A stretch of DNA of 64,000 bases from Synechococcus sp. CS-1325. Its GTDB lineage: Bacteria; Cyanobacteriota; Cyanobacteriia; PCC-6307; Cyanobiaceae. The notes beneath the pieces were generated by a model. That model was not told the DNA's origin, searched no databases, and was given only the letters and a program-made list of their open reading frames with translations. Below, piece by piece: positions 9,119 to 19,980 of the stretch (its first letter is position 1; every line of letters starts with the position of its first letter). The position numbers were made by a program, and so were the translations under genes. Location of the stretch: positions 62,001-126,000 of the forward strand of contig JAHLYW010000026.1 in assembly GCA_025128135.1 (NCBI GenBank), in the 5' to 3' direction.

Positions 9119-10087
9119 GTGAGCTCAGAAGGGCAACCGGCCGGACCATCGGCCCTGACTCTGGCCCGGGAGCTGAAACGGGAGGCGGCTGCCCTGGGCT
9201 TCGAACCGGTGGGCCTCGCAGCCGTGCCGGCGGGCGAACGGATCGAGCTGCGCACAGCGGCGCTGCAGCGCTGGCTGGCCGCTGGCCATCAGGCCTCGAT
9301 GGACTGGATGGCCGATCCAAGACGCCAGCGGATCGAGTCCCTGCTGCCAGGGGTGCGCAGCCTGCTGGCCGTTGGGCTCAACTACCACGTGGCCATGCAG
9401 AGGGTGCCCGGCAGCCTGGCCGTCGCCCGCTACGGCTGGGGCCGCGATTACCACCGGCTGATCGATGGTCGTCTCCGCCAGCTGGGGCGCTGGCTGGAGG
9501 GGCAGGTACCGGGGGTGCGCTGGCGAGCCTGTGTCGACAGCGCGCCTCTGCTGGACAAGGCCTGGGCCGAGCAGGCCGGCCTGGGCTGGATCGGCAAGAA
9601 CGGCAACCTGATCCACCGACGGCATGGTTCCTGGTTTCTGATCGGTCACCTGCTCACCAGCCTGGAGCTACCGGCTGACAGCCCGGCCGAACCGCTCTGC
9701 GGCAGCTGCAATCGCTGCCTCGACGCCTGCCCGACCGGGGCCATCCCCGAACCCTTCGTGGTGGATGCCCGCCGCTGCATCGCCTTCCACACGATCGAAA
9801 ACCGGGATCCTGTTCTGCCAGCGGCGATCAGTGCCGCCATGGGGCCTTGGGTAGCCGGCTGCGACATCTGCCAGGACGTCTGCCCCTGGAACCACCAACC
9901 TCTGGTCAGCAGCACCGATGCGGACCTGCAACCTCGACCCTGGCTGCTGAATCTGAAGGCGGAGGAAGCGATCAACTGGAGCGATTCCGACTGGGATCAG
10001 CGTCTGCGCGCCTCAACCCTGCGCCGGATCAAGCCCTGGATGTGGCGCCGCAATCTCCTGGCCAGCGCTGGCAGAACTGGCGCCTAG
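9119..10087 (+). CDS. queG: Epoxyqueuosine reductase
   Basis: A 322-residue enzyme that converts epoxyqueuosine to queuosine in the wobble base of tRNAs with GUN anticodons, using cobalamin and two [4Fe-4S] clusters. The cluster ligands are visible as CGSCNRCLDACPTGAI and GCDICQDVCPWN; the middle holds CVDSAPLLDKAWAEQAGLGWIGKN, typical of the QueG cobalamin-binding core. Length is slightly below that of E. coli QueG, whose C-terminal HEAT region is reduced here. The GTG at 9119 gives an N-terminus SSEGQPAGP before LARELKREAAALGFE. It is divergent from the HpsJ-like gene and followed after 26 bases by the TPR gene on the same strand. Confidence 0.94.
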   Translation: MSSEGQPAGPSALTLARELKREAAALGFEPVGLAAVPAGERIELRTAALQRWLAAGHQASMDWMADPRRQRIESLLPGVRSLLAVGLNYHVAMQRVPGSLAVARYGWGRDYHRLIDGRLRQLGRWLEGQVPGVRWRACVDSAPLLDKAWAEQAGLGWIGKNGNLIHRRHGSWFLIGHLLTSLELPADSPAEPLCGSCNRCLDACPTGAIPEPFVVDARRCIAFHTIENRDPVLPAAISAAMGPWVAGCDICQDVCPWNHQPLVSSTDADLQPRPWLLNLKAEEAINWSDSDWDQRLRASTLRRIKPWMWRRNLLASAGRTGA

Positions 10088-10113
10088 GCTGGTTGATCAA
10101 TGGATTTCCTGGC

Positions 10114-11031
10114 ATGGCACCGCGCTGGTTGGACATCCTGGCGGCTGCGCCCATTGCCCTGGCGATGGCCACAGGATTGTCGGCAGCTGTGGCGGCAACG
10201 GCTCCGGCCCTGGCCGTGGTTCCATATGTCTACCTGCCCCGCTCGCAGGAGCTGGAATCGGCGGGCCTGGGCATCGCCCAGGCGGCCAGCCGGCTGCTGC
10301 GGCTCGGCCAGGCCGAAGACGCCGCCAGGCTGGCGAGCCTCACCGTGCAACTGCTGCCCAACGATCCCCGGGGTTGGGTGTTGCTGGCGGAGGCCCAGCT
10401 GCGCAGCAATCAGGCCAAGCAGGCCAGCCTTTCCCTGGCCCAGGCCAAGCAGCTCGATCCGGGCAATCCGGGCATCTGGTTCGCCGAAGGGTCGCTCGCC
10501 CTGCGGGAAGGGCAGCCGCAGAAAGCCGTCGGTTTGCTGGAACAGGGAATCCGGTTGGATGGCAAGAACGCCGGTGCCCATTTCGATCTTGGCAACGCCC
10601 ATCTGCTGCTGAACAATTCCACCGGTGCGCTGACGGCCTTCAAACGGGCGACGGAGTTGCGCCAGGACTTCTGGGAAGCGATCAACAATCAGGGGCTGGT
10701 GCTCTACGAGCTCGGCCGCCGCGAAGAGGCGATCGAGCGCTGGCGCCGTTGCCTGCGGATCAACGCCAGGGCGGCGGAGCCGATGCTGGCCCTGGCCAGT
10801 GCCCTCAACGCCAGCCCGGCCGGGCTAGAAGAGGCCAGGCAGCTGGCCAGCGCCGCCCTGGCGATCGAACCCAACTATGTGCTCGACGCCTTTCAGAAGG
10901 AACAGCTCTGGGGCAGCCGCCTGCGCAGCAGCACCAGCACTCTGCTCAGCCAGCCTGAGTTGAAAGGCTCCGTCGATCGGGCCAACGCCAATGCCACCGG
11001 TACGGCCAGCTCGGGCGACGACGACAGCTAG
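10114..11031 (+). CDS. Tetratricopeptide-repeat protein with N-terminal membrane anchor
   Basis: A 305-residue protein. The N-terminus has a hydrophobic segment (about residues 8-35, [21 protein letters not shown]) that may be a signal peptide or anchor. From about residue 48 onward it has five or six TPR units, recognisable by repeats such as [36 protein letters not shown] and [17 protein letters not shown]. The C-terminus is a Ser/Ala/Asp-rich tail ending GDDDS. TPR proteins are scaffolds; no partner can be named. A TPR gene between queG and gyrA is part of what I recall as the conserved picocyanobacterial origin-flank order. The ATG at 10114 was chosen before the hydrophobic segment. Confidence 0.85.
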   Translation: MAPRWLDILAAAPIALAMATGLSAAVAATAPALAVVPYVYLPRSQELESAGLGIAQAASRLLRLGQAEDAARLASLTVQLLPNDPRGWVLLAEAQLRSNQAKQASLSLAQAKQLDPGNPGIWFAEGSLALREGQPQKAVGLLEQGIRLDGKNAGAHFDLGNAHLLLNNSTGALTAFKRATELRQDFWEAINNQGLVLYELGRREEAIERWRRCLRINARAAEPMLALASALNASPAGLEEARQLASAALAIEPNYVLDAFQKEQLWGSRLRSSTSTLLSQPELKGSVDRANANATGTASSGDDDS

Positions 11032-11108
11032 GCCCGGCTGCCGCCGGGAGATCGGCCCGGACGGGATCTGTAGGCTTAAACCCTTCCGCCCTGAGACTCC
11101 AGACCCGG

Positions 11109-13580
11109 ATGGCTGAGGAGCGCGTTCTGCCGATTTCCCTGCATCAGGAGATGCAGCGCTCTTACCTCGAGTACGCCATGAGCGTGATCGTGGGGCGGGC
11201 TCTTCCCGACGTCCGCGATGGGCTCAAACCGGTGCAGCGGCGCATCCTGTTCGCCATGCAGGAGCTGGGCCTCACCCCGGATCGGCCCTACCGGAAATGT
11301 GCCCGGGTGGTGGGAGACGTACTCGGCAAATACCACCCCCACGGCGACCAGGCCGTCTATGACGCCCTGGTGCGCCTGGCCCAGACCTTCTCCAGCCGCC
11401 ATCCCCTGCTCGATGGCCACGGCAACTTCGGCTCTGTCGATGACGATCCGCCGGCAGCGATGCGATACACCGAAATCCGTCTGGCCCCGATCGCCAACGA
11501 GGGGCTGTTAAACGAAATCAGCAGCGACACGGTCGATTTCGCCCCCAATTTCGATGCCTCACAGCAGGAGCCGACGGTGCTGCCGGCACTGCTCCCCTTT
11601 CTGCTGCTGAACGGTTGCACAGGAATTGCGGTGGGCATGGCCACCAGCATTCCGCCCCACAATCTGGGCGAGGTGGTGGAGGCGCTGATCGCCCTGATCC
11701 GCAAACCCGAGCTCAGCGACGAGAAGCTGCTGGAGCTGGTGCCCGGCCCCGATTTCCCCACCGGCGGCGAGGTGCTCACCGGCAGCGGCGTGCGCGACAC
11801 CTACCTCAACGGCCGCGGCAGCATCCCGATGCGGGGGGTCGCCCATATCGAAGAGGTGCAGCCCGGCAAGGGCCGCCATCGGCGCGGCGCCGTGGTGATC
11901 ACCGAGCTGCCTTACCAGCTCAGCAAAGCCGGCTGGATCGAGAAACTGGCCGAACAGGTGAACGACGGCAAGATCGGCGGCATCGCCGACATCCGCGACG
12001 AAAGCGACCGTGATGGCATGCGGGTGGTGGTGGAAGTGCGTCGGGACGGGGAACCGGAGAAGGTGCTGGCCGAACTGCAGCGCCGCACCGCCCTGCAGAG
12101 CAATTTCGGCGCGATCCTGCTGGCCCTGGTCAACGGCCAGCCCCGCCAGCTCAACCTGCGCCAACTGCTTCAGCACTTCCTTGAGTACAGGGAACACACG
12201 CTGATCCGACGCACCCGCCACGCTCTCAAGCGCACGGAAGACCGGCTTGAGGTGGTGGAAGGTCTGATCCGGGCCCTCGACTCCCTGCCTGAGGTGATCG
12301 AGCGGATTCAGGCTGCCAGCGATGCCGCCGCCGCCAAGGCCAGCCTGCAGGTTCATCTGGATCTGAGCGAGCGCCAGGCGGAAGCTGTGCTGGCCATGCC
12401 CCTGCGCCGCCTGACCGGCCTGGAGCAGGACGGCCTGCGCAAGGAGGCCGCTGAACTGGCCGAGGAACGGGAGCGGCTGCGCCACCTGCTCGATAACCGC
12501 CAGTCCCTGCTCGACGCCATGGTGCTGGAGTTGCGCGGCCTCAAGAAGCGCTACGCCACCCCGCGGCGCACCAGGCTGGTGAGCGGCGGCGATGAGCTGG
12601 TGGCCCAGCGCGCCGCTGCCAACCGACCCACCACCGAACTGCAGCGTCACCAGGCCTTCAACGCCCTCCCCCCCGACGGACGTCTGTTGATCCAGACCGA
12701 CGGCCAGCTGCGGGTGGTGGGCGCCCAGATGCTCGGGCGCCTCCATCTCGATGAGCCGACCCCGATCGGCGACCATCCGGCACCGGCGCGACTGATCCTG
12801 CCGATCAGCAGCAAACCGGCCCTGCTGGCCTTCACCTCCAGTGGCCGGGTGGCGCTGCTGCGCTGGGAGTTCGCTGCCCAGCAAACCGGTGGCCTTGAGA
12901 AGTTCCTGCCCGAAAGCCTGGCCGGTGATGCGGTGGTCCAGTTGCTGCCCCTGGAGCAGGAACCCCGGAAAAGCCTGGGCCTGCTCAGCAGCGATGGCCG
13001 CTTCAAGCGACTGCCGATCGAATCGTTCCTCGACCTCTCCGGCCGCGCCGCGACGGTGCTGAAACTGAAAGATGGCCTCCGGCTCTGCCGGGTGGTGGAA
13101 TGCCGGGAAGGCGAAGAGCTCGTGGTGGCCAGCAGCACCGGCCGGATGCTCCGCCTGGCAGTGAACGAGGCCAACCTGCCGCTGATGGGCAAGACCGCCC
13201 AGGGCCCCCTGTTGATGAGACTGCTGCCTGGGGAGGAGATCGTCGGGGCAGCCTGTGGAGCCGCCAGCTCCGATCTGCTGCTGGCCAGCAGCCTCGGCCA
13301 GATCAAACGCCTGCGCCACGAGAGCCTGCGCCTTTGCGCGCGGGGTGATCTCGGCCAGATCGGTCTGCACTTCGAGCGACGCGACGCCGCGCTTGTCGAC
13401 CTGCAGGCTGCTGCCACCGCAGTGGTGGCAGCGTCCGTATCGAGTGGCCGCAGTTTCCGGTTGCGGGTGGAGGATCTGGAGCGGCAGGACTGCCAGGGCT
13501 CAGGACAGAGTTTCCCCCTCAAGCCAGGCGAAACCGTTCAGGGGCTGGTTCCACTGCTGGTGTCAATCCCGAACAACTGA
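11109..13580 (+). CDS. gyrA: Type IIA DNA topoisomerase subunit A (GyrA/ParC)
   Basis: An 823-residue DNA-cutting subunit. The N-terminal breakage-reunion domain has [29 protein letters not shown] and the active-site tyrosine in AAMRYTE (Tyr120 by my count). The coiled-coil and tower follow. The C-terminal half (about 500-823) holds beta-pinwheel blades, with recurring patterns such as [26 protein letters not shown] and [12 protein letters not shown]. From memory, picocyanobacteria carry two A-type proteins, and this one beside purF matches the second, ParC-like paralog, so the symbol is tentative. I see no clear GyrA-box in the first blade, which favours the topoisomerase IV-like role. Its stop is 2 bases from the convergent purF stop. 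Confidence 0.93.
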   Translation: MAEERVLPISLHQEMQRSYLEYAMSVIVGRALPDVRDGLKPVQRRILFAMQELGLTPDRPYRKCARVVGDVLGKYHPHGDQAVYDALVRLAQTFSSRHPLLDGHGNFGSVDDDPPAAMRYTEIRLAPIANEGLLNEISSDTVDFAPNFDASQQEPTVLPALLPFLLLNGCTGIAVGMATSIPPHNLGEVVEALIALIRKPELSDEKLLELVPGPDFPTGGEVLTGSGVRDTYLNGRGSIPMRGVAHIEEVQPGKGRHRRGAVVITELPYQLSKAGWIEKLAEQVNDGKIGGIADIRDESDRDGMRVVVEVRRDGEPEKVLAELQRRTALQSNFGAILLALVNGQPRQLNLRQLLQHFLEYREHTLIRRTRHALKRTEDRLEVVEGLIRALDSLPEVIERIQAASDAAAAKASLQVHLDLSERQAEAVLAMPLRRLTGLEQDGLRKEAAELAEERERLRHLLDNRQSLLDAMVLELRGLKKRYATPRRTRLVSGGDELVAQRAAANRPTTELQRHQAFNALPPDGRLLIQTDGQLRVVGAQMLGRLHLDEPTPIGDHPAPARLILPISSKPALLAFTSSGRVALLRWEFAAQQTGGLEKFLPESLAGDAVVQLLPLEQEPRKSLGLLSSDGRFKRLPIESFLDLSGRAATVLKLKDGLRLCRVVECREGEELVVASSTGRMLRLAVNEANLPLMGKTAQGPLLMRLLPGEEIVGAACGAASSDLLLASSLGQIKRLRHESLRLCARGDLGQIGLHFERRDAALVDLQAAATAVVAASVSSGRSFRLRVEDLERQDCQGSGQSFPLKPGETVQGLVPLLVSIPNN

Positions 13581-13582
13581 GC

Positions 13583-15079
13583 TCAGACTGTGGCGGCAAT
13601 CCCCGATGGCTCCAGCATGAGTTTGCTGGAGCGGATCTCCTCATCCATCGGGATTGGGTAATTGCCATCGAAACAGGCCGTACAGAAATGAGAGGCGTGA
13701 TCGTGGGCAGCCTCCAGCATCCCTGCCTGGCTGAGATAGGCCAGTGAATCCACCTCAAGATGGCTGGTGATCTCCTCGAGGGTGAGCCGGGCAGCGATCA
13801 GTTGCTCCTGGTTATCGGTGTCGATGCCGTAGAAGCAGGGGTGGGTGACCGGCGGAGAGCTGATCCGCATGTGCACCTCGGTGGCACCGGCATCACGCAG
13901 GGCCTGAACCAGCTTGCGGCTGGTGGTGCCGCGCACGATCGAATCGTCGATCACCACCACCCGCTTGCCTTCGAGCACATCGGGGAGGGGATTGAGCTTG
14001 ACGCGGATCCCGGCCTCCCGCATCGCCTGGGTGGGCTGGATGAACGTGCGGCCCACATAACGGTTCTTGATCAACCCATCGGCATAGGGAATGCCACTGG
14101 CCTTGGAGAAACCGATCGCGGCCGGTATACCTGAATCGGGAACCCCGATCACGATATCTGCTTCCACGTTGGTTTCCCTGGCAAGCAGCGCCCCGATGCG
14201 GTGCCGATAACTGTAAAGAGATTCACCGAAGAAACGGCTGTCAGGGCGTGCGAAATAGATCATTTCAAACACACACAGCTTGGTGGGCTCCTCAATCCAG
14301 AGCCGCCGCTTCGGCACCGATTCACCAGCCTGAAAATGAATCAGCTCACCAGGTGCAATGTCACCGTCATAGGAGGCGCCGATGATATCCAGGCCGCAGC
14401 TCTCACTGCTCACCACCCACTGACCCTGGTGTTTCTCACCCAGGTGGCCGAACACCAGCGGCCTAACGCCATAGCCGTCCCGGAGGGCGAACAAGCCTTC
14501 TGGCGTGCCGATCGCCAGGCTGAAGGCACCACGACACTGACTCACAGCCGCTTCGATCGCGGCATCCCAGCCCTTGCCGCCATCCACCGCCTCCTGGAGG
14601 GCGAAGGCGATCAGCTCGGAATCCGTCGTGGAGGTGAACTCGGCAGCCAGGTGGCTCAGGGCCTGCCGCAGTTCAGCGGCGTTGACCAGGTTGCCGTTGT
14701 GGGCCAGTGCAAAGGGACCCAGCCGGGTCATCAGCACCACCGGCTGGGCATTGCAGACCTTGCTGCTGCCCGTTGTGGAATAACGGTTGTGGCCGATGGC
14801 CAGCTCGCCCGGCATCCGCTCGAGCACATCCTGGTCGAACACCTGGCTGACCAGGCCCATGTCCTTGTGCAGCCTGATCCTGGCGCCATTGAACACAGCG
14901 ATCCCGGCTGATTCCTGGCCGCGATGCTGCAGGGCGTAAAGACCGAAATAGGTGAGATTGGCCACCGGCTGGCCCGGTGCATAGACGGCAAACACCCCGC
15001 AGGCCTCCTCCATGCGGTCGGGTCGCTCAGGGGGATCAGCCCGCTTGGACCGGTGATGCCTGGGGTGCGCAGAAACCAC
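13583..15079 (-). CDS. purF: Amidophosphoribosyltransferase
   Basis: The first committed enzyme of purine synthesis: it makes phosphoribosylamine from PRPP and glutamine. The N-terminal Ntn glutaminase domain begins EEACGVFAVY, whose cysteine becomes the N-terminal nucleophile after propeptide removal (Cys27 from the chosen start). The C-terminal phosphoribosyltransferase domain has the PRPP loop VVIDDSIVRGTTS. YFARPDSRFFGESLYSYR and the cysteines near CFYGIDTD and HFCTACF resemble the Bacillus-type enzyme, in which cysteines bind an Fe-S cluster. The GTG at 15079 gives 498 residues and keeps the propeptide DPPERPDRMEEACG; an ATG at 15013 is the alternative. purL lies 38 bases upstream on the same strand. 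Confidence 0.93.
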   Translation of the reverse strand: MVSAHPRHHRSKRADPPERPDRMEEACGVFAVYAPGQPVANLTYFGLYALQHRGQESAGIAVFNGARIRLHKDMGLVSQVFDQDVLERMPGELAIGHNRYSTTGSSKVCNAQPVVLMTRLGPFALAHNGNLVNAAELRQALSHLAAEFTSTTDSELIAFALQEAVDGGKGWDAAIEAAVSQCRGAFSLAIGTPEGLFALRDGYGVRPLVFGHLGEKHQGQWVVSSESCGLDIIGASYDGDIAPGELIHFQAGESVPKRRLWIEEPTKLCVFEMIYFARPDSRFFGESLYSYRHRIGALLARETNVEADIVIGVPDSGIPAAIGFSKASGIPYADGLIKNRYVGRTFIQPTQAMREAGIRVKLNPLPDVLEGKRVVVIDDSIVRGTTSRKLVQALRDAGATEVHMRISSPPVTHPCFYGIDTDNQEQLIAARLTLEEITSHLEVDSLAYLSQAGMLEAAHDHASHFCTACFDGNYPIPMDEEIRSSKLMLEPSGIAATV

Positions 15080-15117
15080 AGGCCCGTTCACCTTGAGATT
15101 GCTGCCTGCATTGTGCC

Positions 15118-17490
15118 TCAGGCTGAGACAGCCAGACGGCGCGGAATGGCCTGTTCGTAGAGAGCGGCGAGTGTGGCCACCTCGGCGTTCAGCACCGGTT
15201 GCGTCGCCAGGGTGATGGCCAGCCGACCATCGCCCTCCACCTGGCCCAGCCGCATCGCCGGAACCGGACCCTCCCCGGACGCACTGAGCAGGTGCTGCCA
15301 GGCCGGGAGTTGCCTCTCCGACACGCTGACCAGCACACGAGCGCCACCCTCGGCAAACAGCAGACGGTCGAGGCGGCTGGCACCGGCCGGCAGAATCAGC
15401 TGGGCCCCCAGCCCTGACGCGATGCAGCACTCGGCCACAGCCACCGCCAGGCCACCATCGCTGAGATCATGGGCGGAAGCCACCAGGCCCCGGCTGATCG
15501 CCTGCCGCAGCAGACCCTGCAGCCTCCTCTCCAGGACCAGGTCGGTGCGGGGTGGACGCCCGGTGGCCAGACCATGGATGCACTCCAGGTAACTGCTGCC
15601 GCCAAGGCCGAGGCGATCCTCTTCGGCCCCATCCGCTGTTTCGAGGGGAACGCCAAGCAGCCAGATCGTGTCCCCCGACTGACGCCAGGCGAGGCCGGTC
15701 ACCTGGGAGAGATCGTGAACCAGACCCACCATGCCCACCACCGGGGTGGGGTGGATCGGCTGGAGACGGCCATCGCCAAGGCGGGTTTCGTTGTAGAGGG
15801 AGACATTCCCACCGGTGACGGGCGTCTCAAGGGCCTGGCACGCCTCGGCCAGGCCGCGGCAGGCCATCGCCAGCTGCCAGTAGCCGGCTGGTGTCTCCGG
15901 TGAGGCGAAATTGAGGTTGTCGGTGACAGCCAGGGGTTCAGCCCCGACACAACTGAGGTTGCGAGCCGCCTCAGCCACCGCCGCGATCGCGCCGCGCTCC
16001 GGATCCAGCGCCACCCAGCGGTTGGGGCAATCCACCGTGGCGGCCACCCCACGCCGACTGGTCAGGAGGGTCGCAACCCCCTCCTGGGGCCGCAGCCGCA
16101 GCACCGCCGCATCGGCACCGCCCGGCAGCAGCACGGTGTTGGCCTGCACCTGCTGGTCGTACTGGCGGTAGACCCAGCGCTTGCTGGCGATGGTGGGGTC
16201 ATCGAGCAACGCCTCGAGCACCTCGGCCCAGCCCAGGGACTGGCCGGCCCTTGGGCCGCTGTCAGGGGTGATGCCGGCGGCCCCTACAGCGGGCAGCTCG
16301 GCCTCGCTCCAGCACCAGTGGCCCTGGATCTCGGCCGGTGGCTCGCTCAGCAGCTCGTGGTGATTGATCGGGGTGTCGTCAGCAAGGGCACTGGCCGGCA
16401 CTTCGGCTGCCAGCTCGCCGTGCTGCAACACCCGCACCACGTTCTCCTGGAGCACCCGTCCGACCACGGCGGCCTGCAGGCCCCAGCGCCGGAAGCGATC
16501 CATCAGGAGCTGTTCACGGCCCGCCTTCACCACGAACAGCATCCGCTCCTGGGACTCGGAGAGCAGGAATTCATAGGCGGTCATTCCCGCTTCACGGGCC
16601 GGCACCCGGTCGAGATCGAGCTCGATCCCCAGGCCCCCCTTGGCCGCCATCTCCGAACAACTGCAGGTGAGTCCGGCGGCGCCCATGTCCTGGGCCGCCA
16701 GCACATCTCCACTTTTGAACGCCTCCAGGCAGGCCTCGATCAACCCCTTTTCCAGGAATGGATCCCCCACCTGCACGGCGGGGCGATCATCCAGCGAGGC
16801 CGCACTCAGTTCCGCCGACGCGAAGCTGGCGCCTCCCATGCCATCGCGGCCGGTGGTGCTGCCCACATAGACCACCGGGTTTCCAACCCCCACAGCGCCG
16901 GAGCAGACGATCTCCTCGGTTTCCATCAAGCCAAGCGCCATGGCGTTGACCAGGGGATTGCCCGAGTAACTGGGATCGAATGCCACCTCACCGCCCACCG
17001 TGGGCACCCCCACGCAGTTGCCGTAGTGGGCGATGCCGGCCACCACCCCCTCCATCAGGCCCACGTTGCGCTCGTCCTCGAGCGGACCGAAACGCAGGGC
17101 ATTGAGCAGGCCGATCGGCCGGGCCCCCATCGTGAAAATGTCACGGAGAATTCCGCCCACCCCTGTAGCCGCTCCCTGGAAGGGCTCCACCGCCGAAGGG
17201 TGGTTGTGACTCTCGATCTTGAAGGCGAGCCGCTGGCCTTCACCCAGATCCACCACGCCGGCGTTCTCACCGGGTCCCACCAGGATGCGGGGGCCGGTGG
17301 TTGGAAAACCGCGCAACAGGGGCCGTGAGTTGCGGTAACAGCAATGCTCCGACCACATCACCCCGAACATGCCCAGCTCAGCGCGATTCGGCTCCCTGCC
17401 CAGCCGCCGGACGATCTCGTCGTAGTCGGCCTGGCTCAGGCCCTCCTTGCCGAGGGCCTCGGCAACCGAAAAAGGCTTGGAGGCAAGCAC
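15118..17490 (-). CDS. purL: Phosphoribosylformylglycinamidine synthase subunit PurL
   Basis: A 790-residue small-type PurL, which turns FGAR into FGAM with ATP, using ammonia from the separate PurQ glutaminase with PurS. Visible motifs include [50 protein letters not shown] and, in the C-terminal half, the repeat of the AIR-synthase fold with [10 protein letters not shown] and [13 protein letters not shown]. The length is that of the PurQ/PurS-dependent form, not the 1,300-residue fused enzyme. The start is a GTG at 17490 ([13 protein letters not shown]). It lies between the PRC-barrel gene and purF in one direction, probably one transcription unit reading away from the candidate origin. Confidence 0.96.
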   Translation of the reverse strand: MLASKPFSVAEALGKEGLSQADYDEIVRRLGREPNRAELGMFGVMWSEHCCYRNSRPLLRGFPTTGPRILVGPGENAGVVDLGEGQRLAFKIESHNHPSAVEPFQGAATGVGGILRDIFTMGARPIGLLNALRFGPLEDERNVGLMEGVVAGIAHYGNCVGVPTVGGEVAFDPSYSGNPLVNAMALGLMETEEIVCSGAVGVGNPVVYVGSTTGRDGMGGASFASAELSAASLDDRPAVQVGDPFLEKGLIEACLEAFKSGDVLAAQDMGAAGLTCSCSEMAAKGGLGIELDLDRVPAREAGMTAYEFLLSESQERMLFVVKAGREQLLMDRFRRWGLQAAVVGRVLQENVVRVLQHGELAAEVPASALADDTPINHHELLSEPPAEIQGHWCWSEAELPAVGAAGITPDSGPRAGQSLGWAEVLEALLDDPTIASKRWVYRQYDQQVQANTVLLPGGADAAVLRLRPQEGVATLLTSRRGVAATVDCPNRWVALDPERGAIAAVAEAARNLSCVGAEPLAVTDNLNFASPETPAGYWQLAMACRGLAEACQALETPVTGGNVSLYNETRLGDGRLQPIHPTPVVGMVGLVHDLSQVTGLAWRQSGDTIWLLGVPLETADGAEEDRLGLGGSSYLECIHGLATGRPPRTDLVLERRLQGLLRQAISRGLVASAHDLSDGGLAVAVAECCIASGLGAQLILPAGASRLDRLLFAEGGARVLVSVSERQLPAWQHLLSASGEGPVPAMRLGQVEGDGRLAITLATQPVLNAEVATLAALYEQAIPRRLAVSA

Positions 17491-17565
17491 GACACGGCCG
17501 TCAAAAGGACCTTCAGTCTGACCGAGGGCGGATCCCGGGCCGGGCCCGATGGCTCACTCCAGGTC

Positions 17566-18417
17566 TCACACCCAGGGGTCAGGCTCCGGGTCCTGCCGTT
17601 GCCGCGGTCGGGCATCCGGCCGAGCATCCGGTGGCTCGGGTTCAGGCCAGTCGATCTCTTCCCAGTCGTCGAGGGGATCAAGATCCCGGGGTCGGCGGGA
17701 ACGACGATCCTCCGGCTCCGGGAACTCCGGTTCATCCCAACGGCGGGAATCGGCTGGATCCTCGCCCGCTTCCTGCCAGGGGGGCTCTTCAAGCCAGCCC
17801 TCCAATCGCTCCTCGAACCGATCCCCAACCTGCTGAAACTGACCGCGCAACCGACTGGTTTCCTCGCTGACCTGATCGCGCCATCGGCGGGAGCGGCGCA
17901 GCAGTTGCTGGCGCACACTGGAGCGGGCCAGGGGAAGATCGTCGAGACCCACCAGGGCGGTGGCCACCCGACCCGGTTGTTGATCAACGATGCGTTCCGG
18001 CGTGAGCCTCCAGCGGCTGCTGCCCGGCAGGCGGGGATCACTGCGTGCCACCAGATAGTGGAGGATGCGGCCCGTGCGCAGCTCGACTGCCGCATCCACA
18101 ACGGAGCCGAGCACGGTCCCCTCGGCTCCGGTCAGGGCCGCCTCGAACAGGGTCGGCAAACCATCGAGGATGCTCTGATCGGTTTCGGCCGGCTCTCCAT
18201 CGACCATGGCCTCGAGCTCGCTGAGGCCGCGCAGCTGATTCAGCCTCCAGACCAGGCGCCTGCCACCGAAGGCCGAAGGTTTGCTCGCCCAACCCAGCAG
18301 GCGGTGAACCGGCGGATGCATCCAGCCGACCAGGCCGGCGCCGTGCTCGAGTCCCTGGTCACAACGGACCCGCAATTTCAGGAGATCACTGAGCAGAAGC
18401 TCCTGGGGGAGGGCCAC
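17566..18417 (-). CDS. PRC-barrel domain protein
   Basis: A 283-residue soluble protein. The N-terminal half contains one or two PRC-barrel-like beta segments (for example GTVLGSVVDAAVELRTGRILHYLV and ALVGLDDLPLARSSVR). The C-terminal 90 residues are low in complexity, rich in Glu, Asp, Pro and Arg (near EPEDRRSRRPRDLDPLDDWE), and likely disordered. PRC barrels occur in ribosome maturation protein RimM and photosynthetic reaction-centre H subunits; the function of this cyanobacterial type is unknown. The GTG at 18417 is 4 bases from the dnaN stop, so translation is probably coupled to dnaN. Position between dnaN and purL agrees with the picocyanobacterial order I recall. Confidence 0.78.
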   Translation of the reverse strand: MALPQELLLSDLLKLRVRCDQGLEHGAGLVGWMHPPVHRLLGWASKPSAFGGRRLVWRLNQLRGLSELEAMVDGEPAETDQSILDGLPTLFEAALTGAEGTVLGSVVDAAVELRTGRILHYLVARSDPRLPGSSRWRLTPERIVDQQPGRVATALVGLDDLPLARSSVRQQLLRRSRRWRDQVSEETSRLRGQFQQVGDRFEERLEGWLEEPPWQEAGEDPADSRRWDEPEFPEPEDRRSRRPRDLDPLDDWEEIDWPEPEPPDARPDARPRQRQDPEPDPWV

Positions 18418-18421
18418 GGAA

Positions 18422-19606
18422 TCAGCTGCGAATCTGGATCGGCATCACCAGATAGGTGAAGCTGGAATCCTCCACCGGCACCAGCACCGCCGGCGTGGTG
18501 GGGGCATTGCAGCGCAGCTCCACCCGATCGGCCGTCATCGCCTTGAGCCCCTCCAGGACGTAGCGAACGTTGAACGCGATCGCAATCGCCTCACCGTTGA
18601 CCACGGCGGCGAGGTCTTCGGAACCGGAGCCCACATCCTGGGCATCGGCACTGATCTCCAAGCGGCCAGCGGCCGGATCGCTGCTGATCTTCACCACGTT
18701 GTTGTGCTGATCAGCCAACACGGCCACCCGCTCCAGGGCAGTGATGAAGCCTCGGCGGTCGAGCTCCAGGGTCCGGCTGAAGCTGGTGGGAATCAACTGG
18801 CGGTAATTCGGATAGGTGCCATCCAGGCTGCGGCTGGTCAGCACCTGGTCGGCCCAGAGAAACACCACCTGACCGCGATCACAGAACAGACTCACCGCCT
18901 CCTGCGACTGACGGCCCGAGAGCAACCGCTCCAGCTCGCGCAGGGAGCGGGCCGGAACGGTGACGGAAAAGCCTTCCAAAGGGACTTCGACCTCCAGATC
19001 GGCTTCAGGGCTGCCTTCCGCCGGAGCAGCACCGGGCTGGGCGGCGTTCTCCAGACGCAGCACCGACAAGCGGTGACCATCGGTGGCGGCGCATTCCAGA
19101 CCCTGACGCTCAAAATCCAGATGCACCCCTGTGAGCAGTTGCTTGGCTTCATCACCGCTGCTGGCGAACAGGGTGGCCCGTAACCCCCGCACCAGGGCGT
19201 CCACGTTCAACCGGATCGGGGCACCGGTCTGCAGCAGCGGCAGATCAGGAAAATCCTCCGCCGACAACCCCCGCATCTGGTAGCTGCCGGAGCGGCTGGT
19301 CAGCTCCACCTGCTCCTGCCCCTCCTCACAGCTGAGCGTGATCGGACTGTCGGCCGCCAGCCTGGAAACAATCTCGACGAACAGGCGCGAGGGCAGGGTG
19401 ATCGCTCCGCTGCTTTCCACGGAGGCAGCAAGACTGGTCTGGATGCCCAGGCTGAGATCAAAGCCGGTGAGACTGAGCCGCCCCGTGCCGGCATCGGCCG
19501 TGAGCAGCACGTTGGCAAGAACCGGATGGGTCGGCCGGGCCGAAACAGCCCTGCTGACCAGCTGGAGGCTGGCGCTCAGTTCGCTCTGGGAACAGACCAG
19601 CTTCAT
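18422..19606 (-). CDS. dnaN: DNA polymerase III beta sliding clamp
   Basis: A 394-residue clamp that tethers polymerase III to DNA. It starts MKLVCSQSELSASLQLVSRAV and shows three clamp folds: the first with THPVLANVLLTAD, the second with FASSGDEAKQLLTGVHLDF and ATDGHRLSVLRLE, and the third with YPNYRQLIPTSFSRTLELDR. The C-terminus FTYLVMPIQIRS is the peptide-binding end. Length is close to E. coli DnaN (366) with a small acidic insert. The ATG at 19606 was picked over an in-frame upstream extension that looks non-coding. The clamp gene reads leftward, away from the DnaA-box region next to it. Confidence 0.96.
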   Translation of the reverse strand: MKLVCSQSELSASLQLVSRAVSARPTHPVLANVLLTADAGTGRLSLTGFDLSLGIQTSLAASVESSGAITLPSRLFVEIVSRLAADSPITLSCEEGQEQVELTSRSGSYQMRGLSAEDFPDLPLLQTGAPIRLNVDALVRGLRATLFASSGDEAKQLLTGVHLDFERQGLECAATDGHRLSVLRLENAAQPGAAPAEGSPEADLEVEVPLEGFSVTVPARSLRELERLLSGRQSQEAVSLFCDRGQVVFLWADQVLTSRSLDGTYPNYRQLIPTSFSRTLELDRRGFITALERVAVLADQHNNVVKISSDPAAGRLEISADAQDVGSGSEDLAAVVNGEAIAIAFNVRYVLEGLKAMTADRVELRCNAPTTPAVLVPVEDSSFTYLVMPIQIRS

Positions 19607-19782
19607 GGTGTTGCCATCTCCGGAAAGGAAGCCCTCTGGAGGGCCCCACCACGCTTCCACAACAGCGGCCATTCCGCAACGGCAGGAAACCGCAGCTGCC
19701 CAACCGATCCTCACTTTTCCAGCTAATTTCTATCTGGATTAATAGTTAACAGTAAGAATTTAGAACAAGTAGTCGTAGGGGG

Positions 19783-19800
19783 TGTGGAAAATGTGAAAAA
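19783..19800 (-). promoter_or_regulatory. Tandem DnaA boxes
   Basis: Two 9-mers abut head to tail: TGTGGAAAA (complement TTTTCCACA, exact cyanobacterial consensus) and TGTGAAAAA (complement TTTTTCACA, one mismatch). Direct abutment of two boxes is the tightest pairing in the region and the best single piece of evidence for DnaA binding here. They lie just outside the AT-rich stretch at 19721-19768, where DnaA-induced unwinding would be expected. Confidence 0.65.
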
Positions 19801-19949
19801 CATCCAAAACCATGTTGTACGAAGGAACTTCAAGAATCAGCAGTGGGGAGAAGCCCTGACAATTGGATGCCAATTTCTTGTTTTCCGCAGATTCTTCAGC
19901 CTGTGAAAATCAGTTGTTCGTTCAGGTTGAGTGGATCTCTTCTTCTTTT

Positions 19950-19980
19950 CCCCGTTGGGGAGGCTGTTTTTCACAGCCTC
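19950..19980. repeat. Two adjacent hairpins in the candidate origin
   Basis: CCCC-gtt-GGGG (19950-19960) runs directly into GAGGCTGT-ttttc-ACAGCCTC (19960-19980), an 8-base perfect stem. The loop and right arm of the second contain TTTTTCACA, one mismatch from a DnaA box. Neither hairpin is followed by a T-run on either strand, so they do not look like ordinary intrinsic terminators, although a terminator for thrC cannot be excluded. Confidence 0.6.

Noticed and set aside
13577..13586. CTGAGCTCAG palindrome between gyrA/parC and purF
   Set aside because: It arises from two facing stop codons (TGA and TCA) two bases apart and has no loop, so it cannot act as a terminator hairpin.
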